Source of the DNA: Gloeomargarita lithophora Alchichica-D10
Lineage (GTDB): Bacteria; Cyanobacteriota; Cyanobacteriia; Gloeomargaritales; Gloeomargaritaceae
Assembly: GCF_001870225.1 (NCBI RefSeq)
Contig: NZ_CP017675.1
Coordinates: 1,628,574-1,692,573 of the forward strand
Reading direction: 5' to 3'
Length of the DNA stretch: 64,000 bases
Positions within the stretch are counted from its first letter, which is position 1. The number at the start of each line of letters is the position of its first letter. A program made the position numbers and the translations under genes. Of this stretch, positions 1 to 9,178 are shown piece by piece. The notes beneath the pieces were generated by a model, which had not been told where the DNA came from, made no database searches, and saw nothing but the letters and a program-made list of their open reading frames with translations.

Positions 1-2
1 CC

Positions 3-212
3 ACCGAGCGGGAAGGCCGTCAGGTGCAAGTTAATTCCCCCACCGGGCTGATTTTGCGCCAGTCACCCAACGGTCAGCCCCTGGTTACCCTAGGGGAGCG
101 GGAACAGTTACTCGTCCTGAATACCAGCCCCGATGGGCAATGGTTAAAAGTATCCGTCCTGCGTACCCAACAGGAAGGCTGGGTGAATATCCGGTACACC
201 CAACCGCTGTAG
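3..212 (+). CDS. C-terminal end of an SH3-domain protein (5' end outside window)
   Basis: The reading frame is open from the left edge to a TAG at 210-212, so only about 69 C-terminal residues are visible. They read like a bacterial SH3 (SH3b) domain: an N-P-x-G-L-x-L-R-x-S-P-x-G start, a L-x-V-L segment, an S-P-D-G-Q-W-L-K-V turn and a final E-G-W-V-N. Such domains usually bind cell-wall peptides or act as modules on exported proteins. The rest of the protein is not visible, so its role cannot be stated. Confidence 0.6.
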   Translation, partial: TEREGRQVQVNSPTGLILRQSPNGQPLVTLGEREQLLVLNTSPDGQWLKVSVLRTQQEGWVNIRYTQPL

Positions 213-313
213 GGGATGGCACCATCTGGAATTATAGTGACGCTGGAAATGAACCGCCAACGTTGCGGTGACGTATAACCCTACAAATCCACCTTTTCGG
301 GAGACTAACAACC

Positions 314-1147
314 ATGAACGTTCGGCAATGGCTGGCGACCATGATTGGGGTAGCGGGATTGGCAACGGCGATACTCAATGCAACGGCGAAATCCCCCATG
401 CCTGGGAATTTATTGGGTTTGACCGGTGATAACCACTTGGTTGCGTTTGTCCCCAATAGCCAACAACCCCGGCGTATCCCCATTCAAGGGGTTGAGGGGC
501 GGGTGATTGGGATCGATGTGCGTCCGGCCAATGGCTTGCTCTACGCCCTGACCAATACGGACAAAATCTATACCCTTGACCCCAGGACGGGTGCGGGGCA
601 GTTGGTAAGTACATTATCCATGCCTTTTCAGGGTAATGTTGGCACCGGTATGGATTTCAATCCAGTTCCCGACCGACTGCGTTTGGTGGATCGCCGGGGC
701 AATAATTTTCGGATCAACGTGGATACGGGGATGGTGACGGCGGATCAGCCCCTGAATTATGCCCCCCAGGATGTCCATGCCACCATGAAACCCCAGGTGA
801 CCGCCGCCGCCTATACCAATGCTTTTCCGGGGCCACCGGCCACCCCCCATGTCACCCCGCCCACCCGCACCACCCAACTGTTTAACATTGATACCAATTT
901 GGATGTGCTGGTACTGCAAAATCCCCCCAACGATGGCACCTTGACCACTATTGGCTCCCTGGGGGTCAACCTGGAACCGGCGGGAGAGTTCGATATTTTT
1001 TCCCCGCAACCAGGGGTGAATTTGGCCTATGCGGTATCCGGGTCAATGGTTTACTCGATTGACCTGGGTTCCGGGGCGGCCACCCGGGTGGGGAATTTGG
1101 GGTCGGGAATGAATTTGATTGGATTAACCTTTCTGCCCACCCCCTAA
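314..1147 (+). CDS. DUF4394 domain protein, probably exported
   Basis: A 277-residue protein. The N-terminus (MNVRQWLATMIGVAGLATAI) looks like a signal peptide with a short basic start, a hydrophobic stretch and small residues before A-T-A-K. The rest matches the DUF4394 pattern: an early G-x-D-x-R-P-x-x-G-x-L-Y-A-L segment, then G-x-D-F-N-P-x-x-D-R-L-R-x-V and a late L-A-Y-A-V plus Y-x-I-D-L-x-x-G-A-A-T pattern, as in a beta-propeller-like fold. The function of the family is not established. A GGAG lies about 12 bases before the ATG. No operon partner is evident, and the 176 bp downstream hold nothing I recognise. Confidence 0.75.
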   Translation: MNVRQWLATMIGVAGLATAILNATAKSPMPGNLLGLTGDNHLVAFVPNSQQPRRIPIQGVEGRVIGIDVRPANGLLYALTNTDKIYTLDPRTGAGQLVSTLSMPFQGNVGTGMDFNPVPDRLRLVDRRGNNFRINVDTGMVTADQPLNYAPQDVHATMKPQVTAAAYTNAFPGPPATPHVTPPTRTTQLFNIDTNLDVLVLQNPPNDGTLTTIGSLGVNLEPAGEFDIFSPQPGVNLAYAVSGSMVYSIDLGSGAATRVGNLGSGMNLIGLTFLPTP

Positions 1148-1323
1148 CGTTTGCGCTCACCGGACGCCAATAACTTTTTCAGCTATAGCTAAGTAGGGTA
1201 AGGTTGTCGCCTCAAGATTCTGGGAAACCAATGCGGGGCTGTGCCCTGCGACCCATATTATGTCAACCTTTGCGTGTTTAACTATAACCGACCAAACTGA
1301 AATGTTCCGGTGCAGTGCGGTTG

Positions 1324-2304
1324 TTAGGTTTGGTGGTTTTGCTCCACAGTAATAACTACATTTCCTTTCTTGTGTCCTTGTTCGACATACCTGTGAGCCT
1401 CGGCAGTCTGCTCCAACGGATAACACCTGTCTATGACCGACTTCATCCTCCCCGCCTCAATTAACTCTTTGAGGAAAATCAAATCCTCTTTACGCTCGAT
1501 TGCTACCCCACCGATTACTTTCTTACTGCTTGTAATTGCAGTCCACAGCCCTCGGAGTATCGGAGATGGATTGATGTGAACCGCTCTGAGATAGCGTCCA
1601 TTGGTTTTCAGTGAGCTTAGACAACCTGAAAATGGACTTTTGCCGCTTGTGTCAAAAATAATATCGTAGGTCTTATCGCTTTGAGTAAAATCCTCTTTGG
1701 TGTAGTCAATAACGTTGTCAGCTCCCAGAGACTTCACCAGTTCCAACTTCCCTGTGCTACATACCCCAGTCACTTGTGCCCCAAAGAACTTGGCAAGTTG
1801 CACGGCGGCCATACCTACTGCTCCAGAAGCCCCATAAATCAAAACTTCCTGTCCGCTCTGAATCTTTCCCTGGTCTCTCAGGAAAAACAGTGCGGTTGTT
1901 GCCCCAAAAGGGATAGCAGCCGCTTCCTCATAGGTCATATTGGTAGGCTTTATCGCAACTGCACTTTCTTCAGGCAGACAAATGTACTCGGCATTTGCAC
2001 CAAGACTGATTCCGGCACCGACAAATACCGAGTCACCGGCTTTGAATTGTTTTACATTTTTACCAACTGCTTCAATTTCTCCGGCTAATTCCGACCCCAG
2101 TATCGTGTTGTTTTTAGGTCTTGTGAAACCATAGAAAAATCTTACCGGGAATGGGTCAGCTTTTCGGATGCGTAAGTCTGCTGAAGTTACTGTTGTCGCA
2201 TATATTTTAATCAGCACTTCGTTTTCTTTGGGAGTAGGTTTCTCGACCTCCTTAAGTTGCATAACATCAGGAGTTCCATACTCTGTACATACGATCGCTC
2301 TCAT
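1324..2304 (-). CDS. NAD(P)-dependent medium-chain oxidoreductase, quinone-reductase-like
   Basis: A 326-residue zinc-independent medium-chain dehydrogenase. The N-terminal GroES-like part starts [10 protein letters not shown] and holds G-S-E-L-A-G-E-I. The Rossmann nucleotide motif [14 protein letters not shown] lies near residue 160. No structural zinc cysteine cluster is seen, which fits a quinone oxidoreductase or enoyl-reductase type enzyme using NADPH. The gene is AT-richer than its neighbours and has an unusual codon choice for this window, suggesting horizontal transfer. It is alone on its strand, with tandem repeats directly upstream. The substrate cannot be told. Confidence 0.8.
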   Translation of the reverse strand: MRAIVCTEYGTPDVMQLKEVEKPTPKENEVLIKIYATTVTSADLRIRKADPFPVRFFYGFTRPKNNTILGSELAGEIEAVGKNVKQFKAGDSVFVGAGISLGANAEYICLPEESAVAIKPTNMTYEEAAAIPFGATTALFFLRDQGKIQSGQEVLIYGASGAVGMAAVQLAKFFGAQVTGVCSTGKLELVKSLGADNVIDYTKEDFTQSDKTYDIIFDTSGKSPFSGCLSSLKTNGRYLRAVHINPSPILRGLWTAITSSKKVIGGVAIERKEDLIFLKELIEAGRMKSVIDRCYPLEQTAEAHRYVEQGHKKGNVVITVEQNHQT

Positions 2305-2328
2305 TAATTTTCCTCAAAGATAATTTTA

Positions 2329-2448
2329 GGATACCTCTATTTATTTGAACCAACAAAAAATCCCACCGCTGGAAAGTAGAGATTTTGAAGAACCAAGGGC
2401 GGGGGGTGCCCCCCTGCGACCGCTAATTTTCAATTTATAGAGGTGCCC
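2329..2448. repeat. Type A dispersed repeat (about 120 bp)
   Basis: It starts GGATACCTCTATTTATTTG, has the common GC-rich hairpin core (GGGCGGGGGGTGCCCCCC) and ends with the inverted end TATAGAGGTGCCC. It lies upstream of the oxidoreductase gene and is followed after two bases by a type B element. The 4 bases at each side do not match, so no target duplication is visible for this copy. Confidence 0.75.
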
Positions 2449-2452
2449 TGTA

Positions 2453-2549
2453 TAGCAATCCCATCCGATTAGCGAACAGATATTCAGAAGAACCAAGTAC
2501 GGGGGCGGTGCCCCGGCGACCGCTGTTCAAAATTCAATTAGGATTGCTA
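2453..2549. repeat. Type B dispersed repeat (97 bp, TA-flanked)
   Basis: It begins TAGCAATCCCATCCGATTAG and ends AATTAGGATTGCTA, with TA directly on both sides. The core shares the GC-rich hairpin with type A. Its 97-bp length is the same as that of three other copies in the window. It has no coding capacity and looks like a miniature inverted-repeat element. Confidence 0.8.
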
Positions 2550-2593
2550 TAGTTCACTACGATCTGCTATTTAATGAGTTTGCGAAACCTAAC

Positions 2594-3382
2594 TCAGGAT
2601 TCCCCGGCGCAAATGTTTTCCCAGGCGACTTCCACCAGCACCGCTTGGATGGTTTCGGCGGCCTGGTCGCCAAAGCCATAGCCCGTGACCAAACCGCGGG
2701 CTTTGCGGTTCAACGTGGCATAACCCGCCGAACGGAGCAGTTCCGGGGTACCCTCGATTTGCCCCTGGGGATTGACCAGCACCCCCAGTACCACTGGCCC
2801 GGATTGCGCCCAGGGACAGCCTTGGGAGGGCAGATTGCTGGTCAGTCGCAGGAGTTTGGGGGAACGGGTCAGTTCCGGTTGCAGGCGGGTAATCCAGTGG
2901 CTGAGATTCCCCAACCCATCGCTGGTGCTGGTGTTGGCGGGGTCAAAAGGTTCTGCGGTCACCGACGGCGTATCTACCGGTGGCGGCAGGGGAATGGGGG
3001 TTGGTGTCACCTGGGGTTGAGATGGTCGCTGGGCGGCGGGTTTGGGCTTGGTCGGTACCGGCTTGGCAAAGTTCGGCGGCGGCGGCACGGGCGGCAAGTT
3101 GGCACTGGGGGGTAAATTCCCGGCGGGGGGCGGTGGCGGTACGGGTTTACCCAAAGATGGGGGGGGCGGCGGGCTGGTACGCACCGGAGCGGCAGGCGCA
3201 GGTTCCACAAAACTCACTTCAATCGGCGGGGGCAACAGCACCACCGGTTCTGGGAGCGGGTCAAGCCAGCGCAGGAGATACCAAAAGCCGCTATGCACCA
3301 CCAGCGAAGCCAGGAAGCACCACAGGAGGGGAGCCGTCAACCGACTGCGGAGGGACAGGGGTAGAAAACCTTTCTCGAACAT
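2594..3382 (-). CDS. TonB-like proline-rich membrane protein
   Basis: Start chosen at MFEKGFLPL, giving 262 residues; an upstream start would add 19. A hydrophobic segment of about 20 residues (LLWCFLASLVVHSGFWYLL) near residue 20 is an N-terminal membrane anchor. A very proline-rich region follows (residues about 50-150, with PPPPP runs and K-P repeats), then a compact C-terminal domain with V-V-L-G-V-L-V-N-P-Q-G-Q-I and a final V-x-V-x-W-E-N. This layout is that of TonB or an energy-transducing periplasmic-spanning protein. No ExbB, ExbD or TonB-dependent receptor is nearby, so the TonB role is an inference from architecture. Confidence 0.65.
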   Translation of the reverse strand: MFEKGFLPLSLRSRLTAPLLWCFLASLVVHSGFWYLLRWLDPLPEPVVLLPPPIEVSFVEPAPAAPVRTSPPPPPSLGKPVPPPPPAGNLPPSANLPPVPPPPNFAKPVPTKPKPAAQRPSQPQVTPTPIPLPPPVDTPSVTAEPFDPANTSTSDGLGNLSHWITRLQPELTRSPKLLRLTSNLPSQGCPWAQSGPVVLGVLVNPQGQIEGTPELLRSAGYATLNRKARGLVTGYGFGDQAAETIQAVLVEVAWENICAGES

Positions 3383-3556
3383 GGTGGCGGGCTGAAGTGA
3401 CCTCAGCAAGAGACGCATCCACACCGCCCATTGTGGCATGAGTTCCTAGATAATGACCAAAGGCATAACCACCCCCCCGCACCTTGAGATTTTCTGTAAT
3501 CTGCCCGCAAACGCCCCCACCCGGTTTAGCCTAAGGCCAGCGAATGGGGGCACATT

Positions 3557-5089
3557 ATGGTTTCTCTACGGGAAAATCCACTGCGGGTCGGGTTACAGCA
3601 GGAACGCCTACCGGAACCGTTTACCATCGTCATTTTTGGGGCATCCGGCGATCTGACCCAACGGAAACTGGTACCAGCATTGTATAAACTGCGGTTACAG
3701 AGACGGTTGGCTCCGGAAACCACGATTATTGGCTTTGCCCGCCGCCCCTGGAGCCATGATTATTTCCGGGAGCAGATGCGCGAGGGGGTGGAGCAATTTG
3801 GCGGCGGCATTGACACTCCCGCCCTGTGGGAAGAGTTTGCCCGGGGCTTGTTTTACCACGCTGGGGATATGGACAATCCGGCCAGTTATCAGGGGTTGGC
3901 GCAGTTGATGGCGGAATTGGAACCCCAACGGGCGACCCGGGGCAATCGGGCCTATTATCTGGCCGTGTCCCCGAATTTTTTCCCGGAGGCGATCCGCCAG
4001 TTGGGGGGGGCGGGTTTGCTCCAAGACCCCCGTAAACAAAGGCTGGTGATTGAAAAACCCTTTGGCCGTACCCTGGCGACGGCACAGACCTTGAATCGGG
4101 TGGTACGAGAAGTCTGCCATGAAGAGCAGGTTTATCGGATTGACCATTACCTGGGCAAGGAAACGGTACAAAATCTGCTGGTGTTTCGCTTTGCCAATGC
4201 CATTTTTGAACCCCTCTGGAACCGGCAGTTTGTGGATCATGTGCAGATTACCGTGGCGGAAACCGTGGGCTTGGAAGACCGGGCGGGCTATTACGAAAGT
4301 GCCGGGGCGTTGCGGGATATGGTGCAAAACCATGTGATGCAGTTGTTCTGTTTAACCACGATGGAACCCCCCAGTTCCCTGAGTGCCGATAGCATCCGCA
4401 ATGAAAAGGTAAAGGTACTGCAGGCCACCCGCTTGGCGCAACAGGGATTTAGCCTTTCCAAAGCGGCGATCCGGGCGCAGTACAGTCCCGGTTGGATGCG
4501 GGGCAAACCGGCGGTCGGCTATCTGCAAGAACCCAAGGTGAACCTCCAGTCCGTCACCCCGACCTATGTGGCGATGCACCTCCAGGTGGATAATTGGCGC
4601 TGGCAGGGGGTGCCGTTTTTCCTGCGGACGGGCAAACGGATGCCCAAAAAGGTATCGGAGATTGCCATCCAATTTCGGGAGCCGCCCTTGAGTATTTTTC
4701 CTTCGGTGGCGCAACAGGCCAACCCCAACATTCTCACCCTGCGGATTCAGCCGGATGAGGGGATTTCCCTGCGGTTTGAGGCGAAAATGCCAGGGCCGGA
4801 TTTGCGGGCGCGGTCGGTGGATATGGATTTTCAGTACGGCAAAACCTTTGGCATGGCGAGTTCGGAAGCCTACGAGCGGTTACTGCTGGATTGTTTATTG
4901 GGCGACCAAACCCTGTTTACGCGGGCGGATGAGGTGGAGGAGGCGTGGCGGGTGATTACCCCGGCGTTGAATATCTGGGATGCCCCCCCGGATGGCCGCA
5001 CCATTCCCCAGTACGAGGCGGGCACCTGGGGGCCGTTGGAGGCGGAACAGATGCTGACGGATTTGGGGCGGCATTGGCGGCGGCCTTAA
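3557..5089 (+). CDS. zwf: Glucose-6-phosphate 1-dehydrogenase
   Basis: A 510-residue enzyme, the normal length. It catalyses the first step of the oxidative pentose phosphate pathway, glucose-6-phosphate to 6-phosphogluconolactone, making NADPH in the dark. The N-terminal nucleotide motif is [12 protein letters not shown] near residue 29, and the substrate and catalytic signature R-I-D-H-Y-L-G-K-E is intact near residue 195. Further conserved segments are E-K-P-F-G and F-L-R-T-G-K-R-M-P. In cyanobacteria opcA usually follows directly; here it lies 1.7 kb further on, behind an inserted methylase island. Confidence 0.97.
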   Translation: MVSLRENPLRVGLQQERLPEPFTIVIFGASGDLTQRKLVPALYKLRLQRRLAPETTIIGFARRPWSHDYFREQMREGVEQFGGGIDTPALWEEFARGLFYHAGDMDNPASYQGLAQLMAELEPQRATRGNRAYYLAVSPNFFPEAIRQLGGAGLLQDPRKQRLVIEKPFGRTLATAQTLNRVVREVCHEEQVYRIDHYLGKETVQNLLVFRFANAIFEPLWNRQFVDHVQITVAETVGLEDRAGYYESAGALRDMVQNHVMQLFCLTTMEPPSSLSADSIRNEKVKVLQATRLAQQGFSLSKAAIRAQYSPGWMRGKPAVGYLQEPKVNLQSVTPTYVAMHLQVDNWRWQGVPFFLRTGKRMPKKVSEIAIQFREPPLSIFPSVAQQANPNILTLRIQPDEGISLRFEAKMPGPDLRARSVDMDFQYGKTFGMASSEAYERLLLDCLLGDQTLFTRADEVEEAWRVITPALNIWDAPPDGRTIPQYEAGTWGPLEAEQMLTDLGRHWRRP

Positions 5090-5109
5090 GTTTTTCACCG
5101 TTTGATTGT

Positions 5110-5574
5110 CTATCTAAATGTTGCTTTGCTGACAATTGTGAATATGTCTGCATTATTTCTAAATTGTTGAAATAGTTGCAGATTCATTTTTCCATTCGGA
5201 TAATTTGTTTTTTCTTGAATCATTATTAACTCAACAATAATGAGGAAAAACTCAGTAGAATAATCCCCGTACTGGTCAAGTAAGTTAAATGTTGTAGAAT
5301 GGCTTAATGCAAAAACTTGTAATGTTGGTGGAAACTGAGATGTCGGCGCAACCACCTGTATTATATTATTAATAATATGATTAACAAAGGCATTACAAAG
5401 TTGCTGATTACCTGCTCTTTTAGCGAAAAGGTCAACCATCAAATGAATGTGCTTAGGTGTCCTTATTCTTTTACGTGGTTCTCGGTATTTTACGACAAAA
5501 TCACAAGCCGATTTGCGACCGGTTTCCACATAAATTTGAACTTGATTCTGTGTTGTGTACAACAATTGTGTCAT
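5110..5574 (-). CDS. Unknown protein next to the adenine methylase; candidate restriction partner
   Basis: A 154-residue AT-rich gene, 46 bp downstream of the adenine methylase on the same strand, so the two may be co-transcribed. It has an early basic stretch (K-Y-R-E-P-R-K-R-I-R-T-P-K-H), a middle rich in I, N and V, and no signal peptide or clear membrane segment. I do not recognise the family. The pairing with a methylase suggests a restriction or restriction-associated protein, but no catalytic PD-(D/E)xK or HNH pattern is clear, so this is only inferred from position. Confidence 0.5.
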   Translation of the reverse strand: MTQLLYTTQNQVQIYVETGRKSACDFVVKYREPRKRIRTPKHIHLMVDLFAKRAGNQQLCNAFVNHIINNIIQVVAPTSQFPPTLQVFALSHSTTFNLLDQYGDYSTEFFLIIVELIMIQEKTNYPNGKMNLQLFQQFRNNADIFTIVSKATFR

Positions 5575-5620
5575 TCAGACAAACCTCAAAAAAACAATTT
5601 AGTTTATACTTAGAAAGTTA

Positions 5621-6514
5621 CTAAGTAACAGAATAATTAATAACTAGCAATTCACTAATTTTACCACGACGTTCAGAGTTGGAATTGATCGCACGGGATG
5701 CCTTTAATTCAATACAATGGAAGTCTTGATAAAGATTGATTACTGATTCCGCCCAAGAATTGCTCAACATCAATTTACATCGCCGTTTGTCTAGTATATG
5801 GAAGACTTCTGCCAACTCTCGTTGTTGCTCTTGGCCAAATGGGTATTCTGTGTAGCTAGTAAAACTTGCAGTTTTTGAGAGTGGTGCATAGGGTGGATCA
5901 AAGTAAATAAAATCACCTGGTTCTGCCCAATCCAAAACGCTTGGGAAGTTACTACATTCAATATCTACATTTTTTAGGGCGTAACTACTTGTAATTAGTT
6001 GTTCAGGAGAAAAAATTTTGGGGTCTCTATAACTACCCATAGGCACATTGAATTTACCAGAGCGATTAACACGATACAAACCATTGTAACAAGTCTTATT
6101 AAGATAAATAAATCGAGCGGCTCGCTGGACTGGACTTAAATTTGATATGTCCATTTCTCGTATTTTATAGTAATTTTCTTGATTGTGTTTGGCTTTCAAA
6201 GCAGTTAATTCATCAATCAAATTATCTAGGTTATCCCGAACCTGAATATAGCAATTAACCAGTTCTTTGTTGATGTCTAATAGTCTGGCTCCATCAAATA
6301 AAATACTGCCTTTTTCTCTCAGATTAAATAAATACCAGTACACAGCCGCTCCACCCAAAAAGGGTTCATAATAGCGATTAAACTTTGGGGGAAACAAAGG
6401 AGAGAGTTGTGTCAAAAGTTGAGATTTTCCTCCCGCCCATTTCAGAAAAGGCTGTGACGGCAACTTGAGGCAGATAGATTCCTTGAGTCCGAGCGTTAAT
6501 TGAGTTGCTGACAT
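5621..6514 (-). CDS. DNA adenine (N6) methyltransferase, Dam/D12 type
   Basis: A 297-residue class-alpha N6-adenine methyltransferase. The AdoMet-binding motif F-L-K-W-A-G-G-K-S-Q-L-L lies near residue 23, and the catalytic motif Y-F-D-P-P-Y-A-P-L near residue 208. An L-N-K-T-C-Y-N-G-L-Y-R-V-N-x-x-G segment between them is typical of Dam-like enzymes that usually methylate GATC, although the target cannot be proven here. The gene is AT-rich and sits between zwf and opcA together with a small unknown gene and a type A repeat, so it looks like an acquired island. It may be an orphan methylase or part of a restriction system. Confidence 0.9.
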   Translation of the reverse strand: MSATQLTLGLKESICLKLPSQPFLKWAGGKSQLLTQLSPLFPPKFNRYYEPFLGGAAVYWYLFNLREKGSILFDGARLLDINKELVNCYIQVRDNLDNLIDELTALKAKHNQENYYKIREMDISNLSPVQRAARFIYLNKTCYNGLYRVNRSGKFNVPMGSYRDPKIFSPEQLITSSYALKNVDIECSNFPSVLDWAEPGDFIYFDPPYAPLSKTASFTSYTEYPFGQEQQRELAEVFHILDKRRCKLMLSNSWAESVINLYQDFHCIELKASRAINSNSERRGKISELLVINYSVT

Positions 6515-6572
6515 AGTTTATAACAATAGACGTAATATCAGTACCGCAATTATTGCATATTCTCAGCCTAAA

Positions 6573-6682
6573 GGACACCGCTAAAAATAGGTCGCAGGGG
6601 CACCGCCCCCGTACTTGGTTCTGGACAATACCAGCATTCCAGCGAGATGACTTTCTGCTAGTTCAAATAAATAGAGGTGTCC
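6573..6682. repeat. Type A dispersed repeat with 4-bp target duplication TAAA
   Basis: A 110-bp copy starting GGACACCGCTAAAAATAGG and ending AATAAATAGAGGTGTCC. TAAA is found directly on each side (6569-6572 and 6683-6686), as expected for a 4-bp target duplication. It is oriented with the core reading GCAGGGGCACCGCCCCCG. It lies just upstream of opcA and marks the right edge of the methylase island. Confidence 0.85.
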
Positions 6683-6822
6683 TAAAGTAGAAGTAGGCTT
6701 TCCAGGGCATTATCACCTAAATCGGTGGACTTTGGGGAACCTGTAGCTGATCTTAAATTCTGTCTGGTGGTGCCAAAGCTCTCAATACCATAGAAGGGCA
6801 TCGCCTTGGGAGGGTAACGGCT

Positions 6823-7983
6823 ATGGTGACGACCGAAGCAGTGGTGGCACTCCAAGCCCCCAAAGATGTGTCCCTGAGTGAGATTGAATCCGAATTGGGG
6901 CAGATTTGGCTGGGGGTGGATGGGGACGGGGATGCGGGTCCCCGGGCGGTGCGGGCGGCTACCTTTACCTTGGTGGTCTATGAATCGGCGGATATGGCCG
7001 CCCAGATTGCTCCCTCGGTGGAGGGGTTGGCGGTGCAAAATCCCTGCCGGGTGATTCATCTGCGTCCCCAGGAACGGGCGGGGGATGCACCCCTGGAGGC
7101 CAGAGTAGCGGCCTACTGCCCCATGCAAAAGCGGGGGCAAAACAATTTGATCTGTTGTGAATACATTACCCTGACCGGTTCTCGCACCGCCCTGGAGCGT
7201 TCCTTGGGTTTGATCAATGCCCTGTTGATCGGCGATTTGCCCGCCTATCTCTGGTGGCAAGCCCACCCCAACCCGGAGGATGTGTTGTTGCAGGGGTTGG
7301 TTCACCTGCGGGAACGGGGGGGAATGCGGGTGCTGGTGGATTCGGCCACGTTTAACCAACCCGAGCGGGGCTTGTTGGATTTGCGGCAGTTGATGAATAT
7401 GAATGTGCCCCTGGCGGATTTGAACTGGAGCCGGTTAAGTGCGTGGCAAGAACTCACCGCCGCCGCCTTTGACCCTCCCGACCGGCGGGTGGATTTACCC
7501 AAAATTGACCAGGTGGTGATTGACCACGAGAAGGGGAATCCCACCCAAGCCCTGCTGTTTTTTGGCTGGCTGGCGAGTCGGTTGGATTGGGTGCCCCAGT
7601 CCCATACCTCGGAAACTGGGGATTACGACATCCACCGCATTATCTGCCATTCCCCGGCGGGACAGGAGATCAAAACCGAACTGGCGGGGTTACCCCTGGC
7701 GAACATTGGTACGGTGGTCGGGGATTTAATTGGCCTGCGGCTGGATTCGGCTCAGCCCGATGCCAACTGCTGTACGGTCTTGTGTTCGGAAACCACCGGT
7801 TGTATGCGGTTGGAAGGGGGTGGAAAGGCGCAATTTTGTCGGGTGGAGCAGGTGAGTACCCAGCGGGATATTGCCGCCGAAACCCTGTTGGGACAGCAAA
7901 TCCAACGCTGGGGTCAGCAAAATATCCTGTTCCAGGAGAGTTTGGCCGTGACGGGAGCCATTTTAGAAGCGGCAACCGTCTAA
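6823..7983 (+). CDS. opcA: Glucose-6-phosphate dehydrogenase assembly protein OpcA
   Basis: A 386-residue protein that allosterically activates and assembles Zwf in cyanobacteria; it has no catalysis of its own. Recognised by overall sequence: I-E-S-E-L-G-Q-I-W near residue 20, N-P-C-R-V-I-H-L-R near residue 70, an N-N-L-I-C-C-E-Y-I-T-L segment, D-L-P-A-Y-L-W-W-Q, and a C-C-T-V-L-C-S-E-T-T-G-C-M-R-L segment near the end. Its natural neighbour zwf lies upstream in the same orientation but is separated by the methylase island, so it now probably needs its own promoter in or near the type A repeat at 6573-6682. Confidence 0.93.
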   Translation: MVTTEAVVALQAPKDVSLSEIESELGQIWLGVDGDGDAGPRAVRAATFTLVVYESADMAAQIAPSVEGLAVQNPCRVIHLRPQERAGDAPLEARVAAYCPMQKRGQNNLICCEYITLTGSRTALERSLGLINALLIGDLPAYLWWQAHPNPEDVLLQGLVHLRERGGMRVLVDSATFNQPERGLLDLRQLMNMNVPLADLNWSRLSAWQELTAAAFDPPDRRVDLPKIDQVVIDHEKGNPTQALLFFGWLASRLDWVPQSHTSETGDYDIHRIICHSPAGQEIKTELAGLPLANIGTVVGDLIGLRLDSAQPDANCCTVLCSETTGCMRLEGGGKAQFCRVEQVSTQRDIAAETLLGQQIQRWGQQNILFQESLAVTGAILEAATV

Positions 7984-8083
7984 CGTGCGTTCAATGTAAA
8001 CTATTTGTAATAAAATTTGCCGGTTTTGGAGCGGATGTGAGCATAATTGAAAAATTTACAATTTACATTTTCCCCACACCCAA

Positions 8084-9178
8084 ATGCTCACCCTACGTTC
8101 TTTGCGCCGGTTTTGGTTGGTACTTCTGGCGGTTTTGGTGGGCGTGGTGGGGGTGATGCCCCAGGGTCAAGCATACCTTGAACGCAGTCGCAGTCCGTTA
8201 GCCCTACATTTTGATGGGGCACAACCCTTTATCAATGGGCGGGCGGTGGTAAAACAGGGGGCATGGCATGGCTATATTGACCATTCCGGGAGTTTGGCAA
8301 TTCCCTTGAAGTATCGGGATGCCCGCCGGTTTAGCGAGGGTTTAGCAGCGGTGGAATTGGCGGAAAAATGGGGTTATATCAATAAAAAAGGGCGAACGCT
8401 GGTTCCATTTCAGTTTGAGAGTGCAGTGGATTTTAGCGAGGGTTTAGCTGGAGTTCACAATGGTCAGGGTTGGGGATTTATTAACAAATCCGGCCTGGTG
8501 GTGATTCCCTACCAATTTGACCATGTATTGAATTTCAAAGCGGGTTTGGCCGCCGTCAAACGGGGCAATAAATGGGGCTTTGTGAATCGTGTTGGTCGCT
8601 TGGTGATTCCCCTGAAATTTGATAATGCCTATAGCTTTTCCGATGGCTTGGCACGGGTGAAACAGGGCAATTCCTGGAGTTTTATTGATGAAAAAGGCCG
8701 GGTGGTGATCGGGGAATTTTTCACCTGGGCGCACCCCTTCCACGAGGGCTTGGCTCCGGCCAGCCTAGATGGTCGTTGGGGGTATATCAATCTTCAGGGG
8801 CAGTGGGAAATCGGGGCGCAATTTCGGCAAGTTCTGAAGTTTGTGGAAGGTTTAGCCCCGGTGCTGTGGCGGTTCCAGTGGGGCTATATCAACCGCCAGG
8901 GTCACCTGGTCATCCCCTATGCCTACGATGAAGCCTGGTACTTCAGCGAGGGGATGGCACTGGTACGTCGGGGGGATAAATGGGGGTACATTGACAGTAC
9001 GGGGGAGTTGGTGGTTCCTTACCGGTTTGAGAATGCGGAATCTTTTAGCGAGGGGATGGCGCCGGTAAAATTTGAGAATGAGTGGGGTTATATCAACCGC
9101 ACCGGCCAGCCCGTATTTCCCTACGCCTTTCGGGTGGCGATGGAGCAAAAAATCAACGATACACCTGCGGGTGAATGA
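8084..9178 (+). CDS. WG-repeat protein, exported or anchored
   Basis: A 364-residue protein with an N-terminal hydrophobic segment (residues about 8-25, FWLVLLAVLVGVVGVMP), then about eight copies of a 40-residue WG repeat. Each has the form F-S-E-G-L-A-x-V, K-W-G-Y-I-N-x-x-G, V-I-P-x-x-F-D. Such repeats build all-beta scaffold proteins whose partners are mostly unknown. The 3' end overlaps the convergent ABC permease gene by 26 bases. It is a single gene with no clear functional context. Confidence 0.85.
   Translation: MLTLRSLRRFWLVLLAVLVGVVGVMPQGQAYLERSRSPLALHFDGAQPFINGRAVVKQGAWHGYIDHSGSLAIPLKYRDARRFSEGLAAVELAEKWGYINKKGRTLVPFQFESAVDFSEGLAGVHNGQGWGFINKSGLVVIPYQFDHVLNFKAGLAAVKRGNKWGFVNRVGRLVIPLKFDNAYSFSDGLARVKQGNSWSFIDEKGRVVIGEFFTWAHPFHEGLAPASLDGRWGYINLQGQWEIGAQFRQVLKFVEGLAPVLWRFQWGYINRQGHLVIPYAYDEAWYFSEGMALVRRGDKWGYIDSTGELVVPYRFENAESFSEGMAPVKFENEWGYINRTGQPVFPYAFRVAMEQKINDTPAGE

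Noticed and set aside
1148..1323. Possible small repeat between the DUF4394 gene and the oxidoreductase
   Set aside because: AGCTATAGCTAAG and a GGGCTGTGCCCTGCGACCC stretch recall the type A/B core, but the ends are too diverged to call an element.
2329..2549. Repeats considered as a CRISPR array
   Set aside because: The copies are dispersed, 97-120 bp long, with inverted ends and no regular spacers; no cas genes are seen.
3695..4333. Long open frame antisense to zwf
   Set aside because: It lies wholly inside zwf, has no ribosome-binding site and its sequence shows no recognisable domain; long antisense frames are expected in GC-rich genes.
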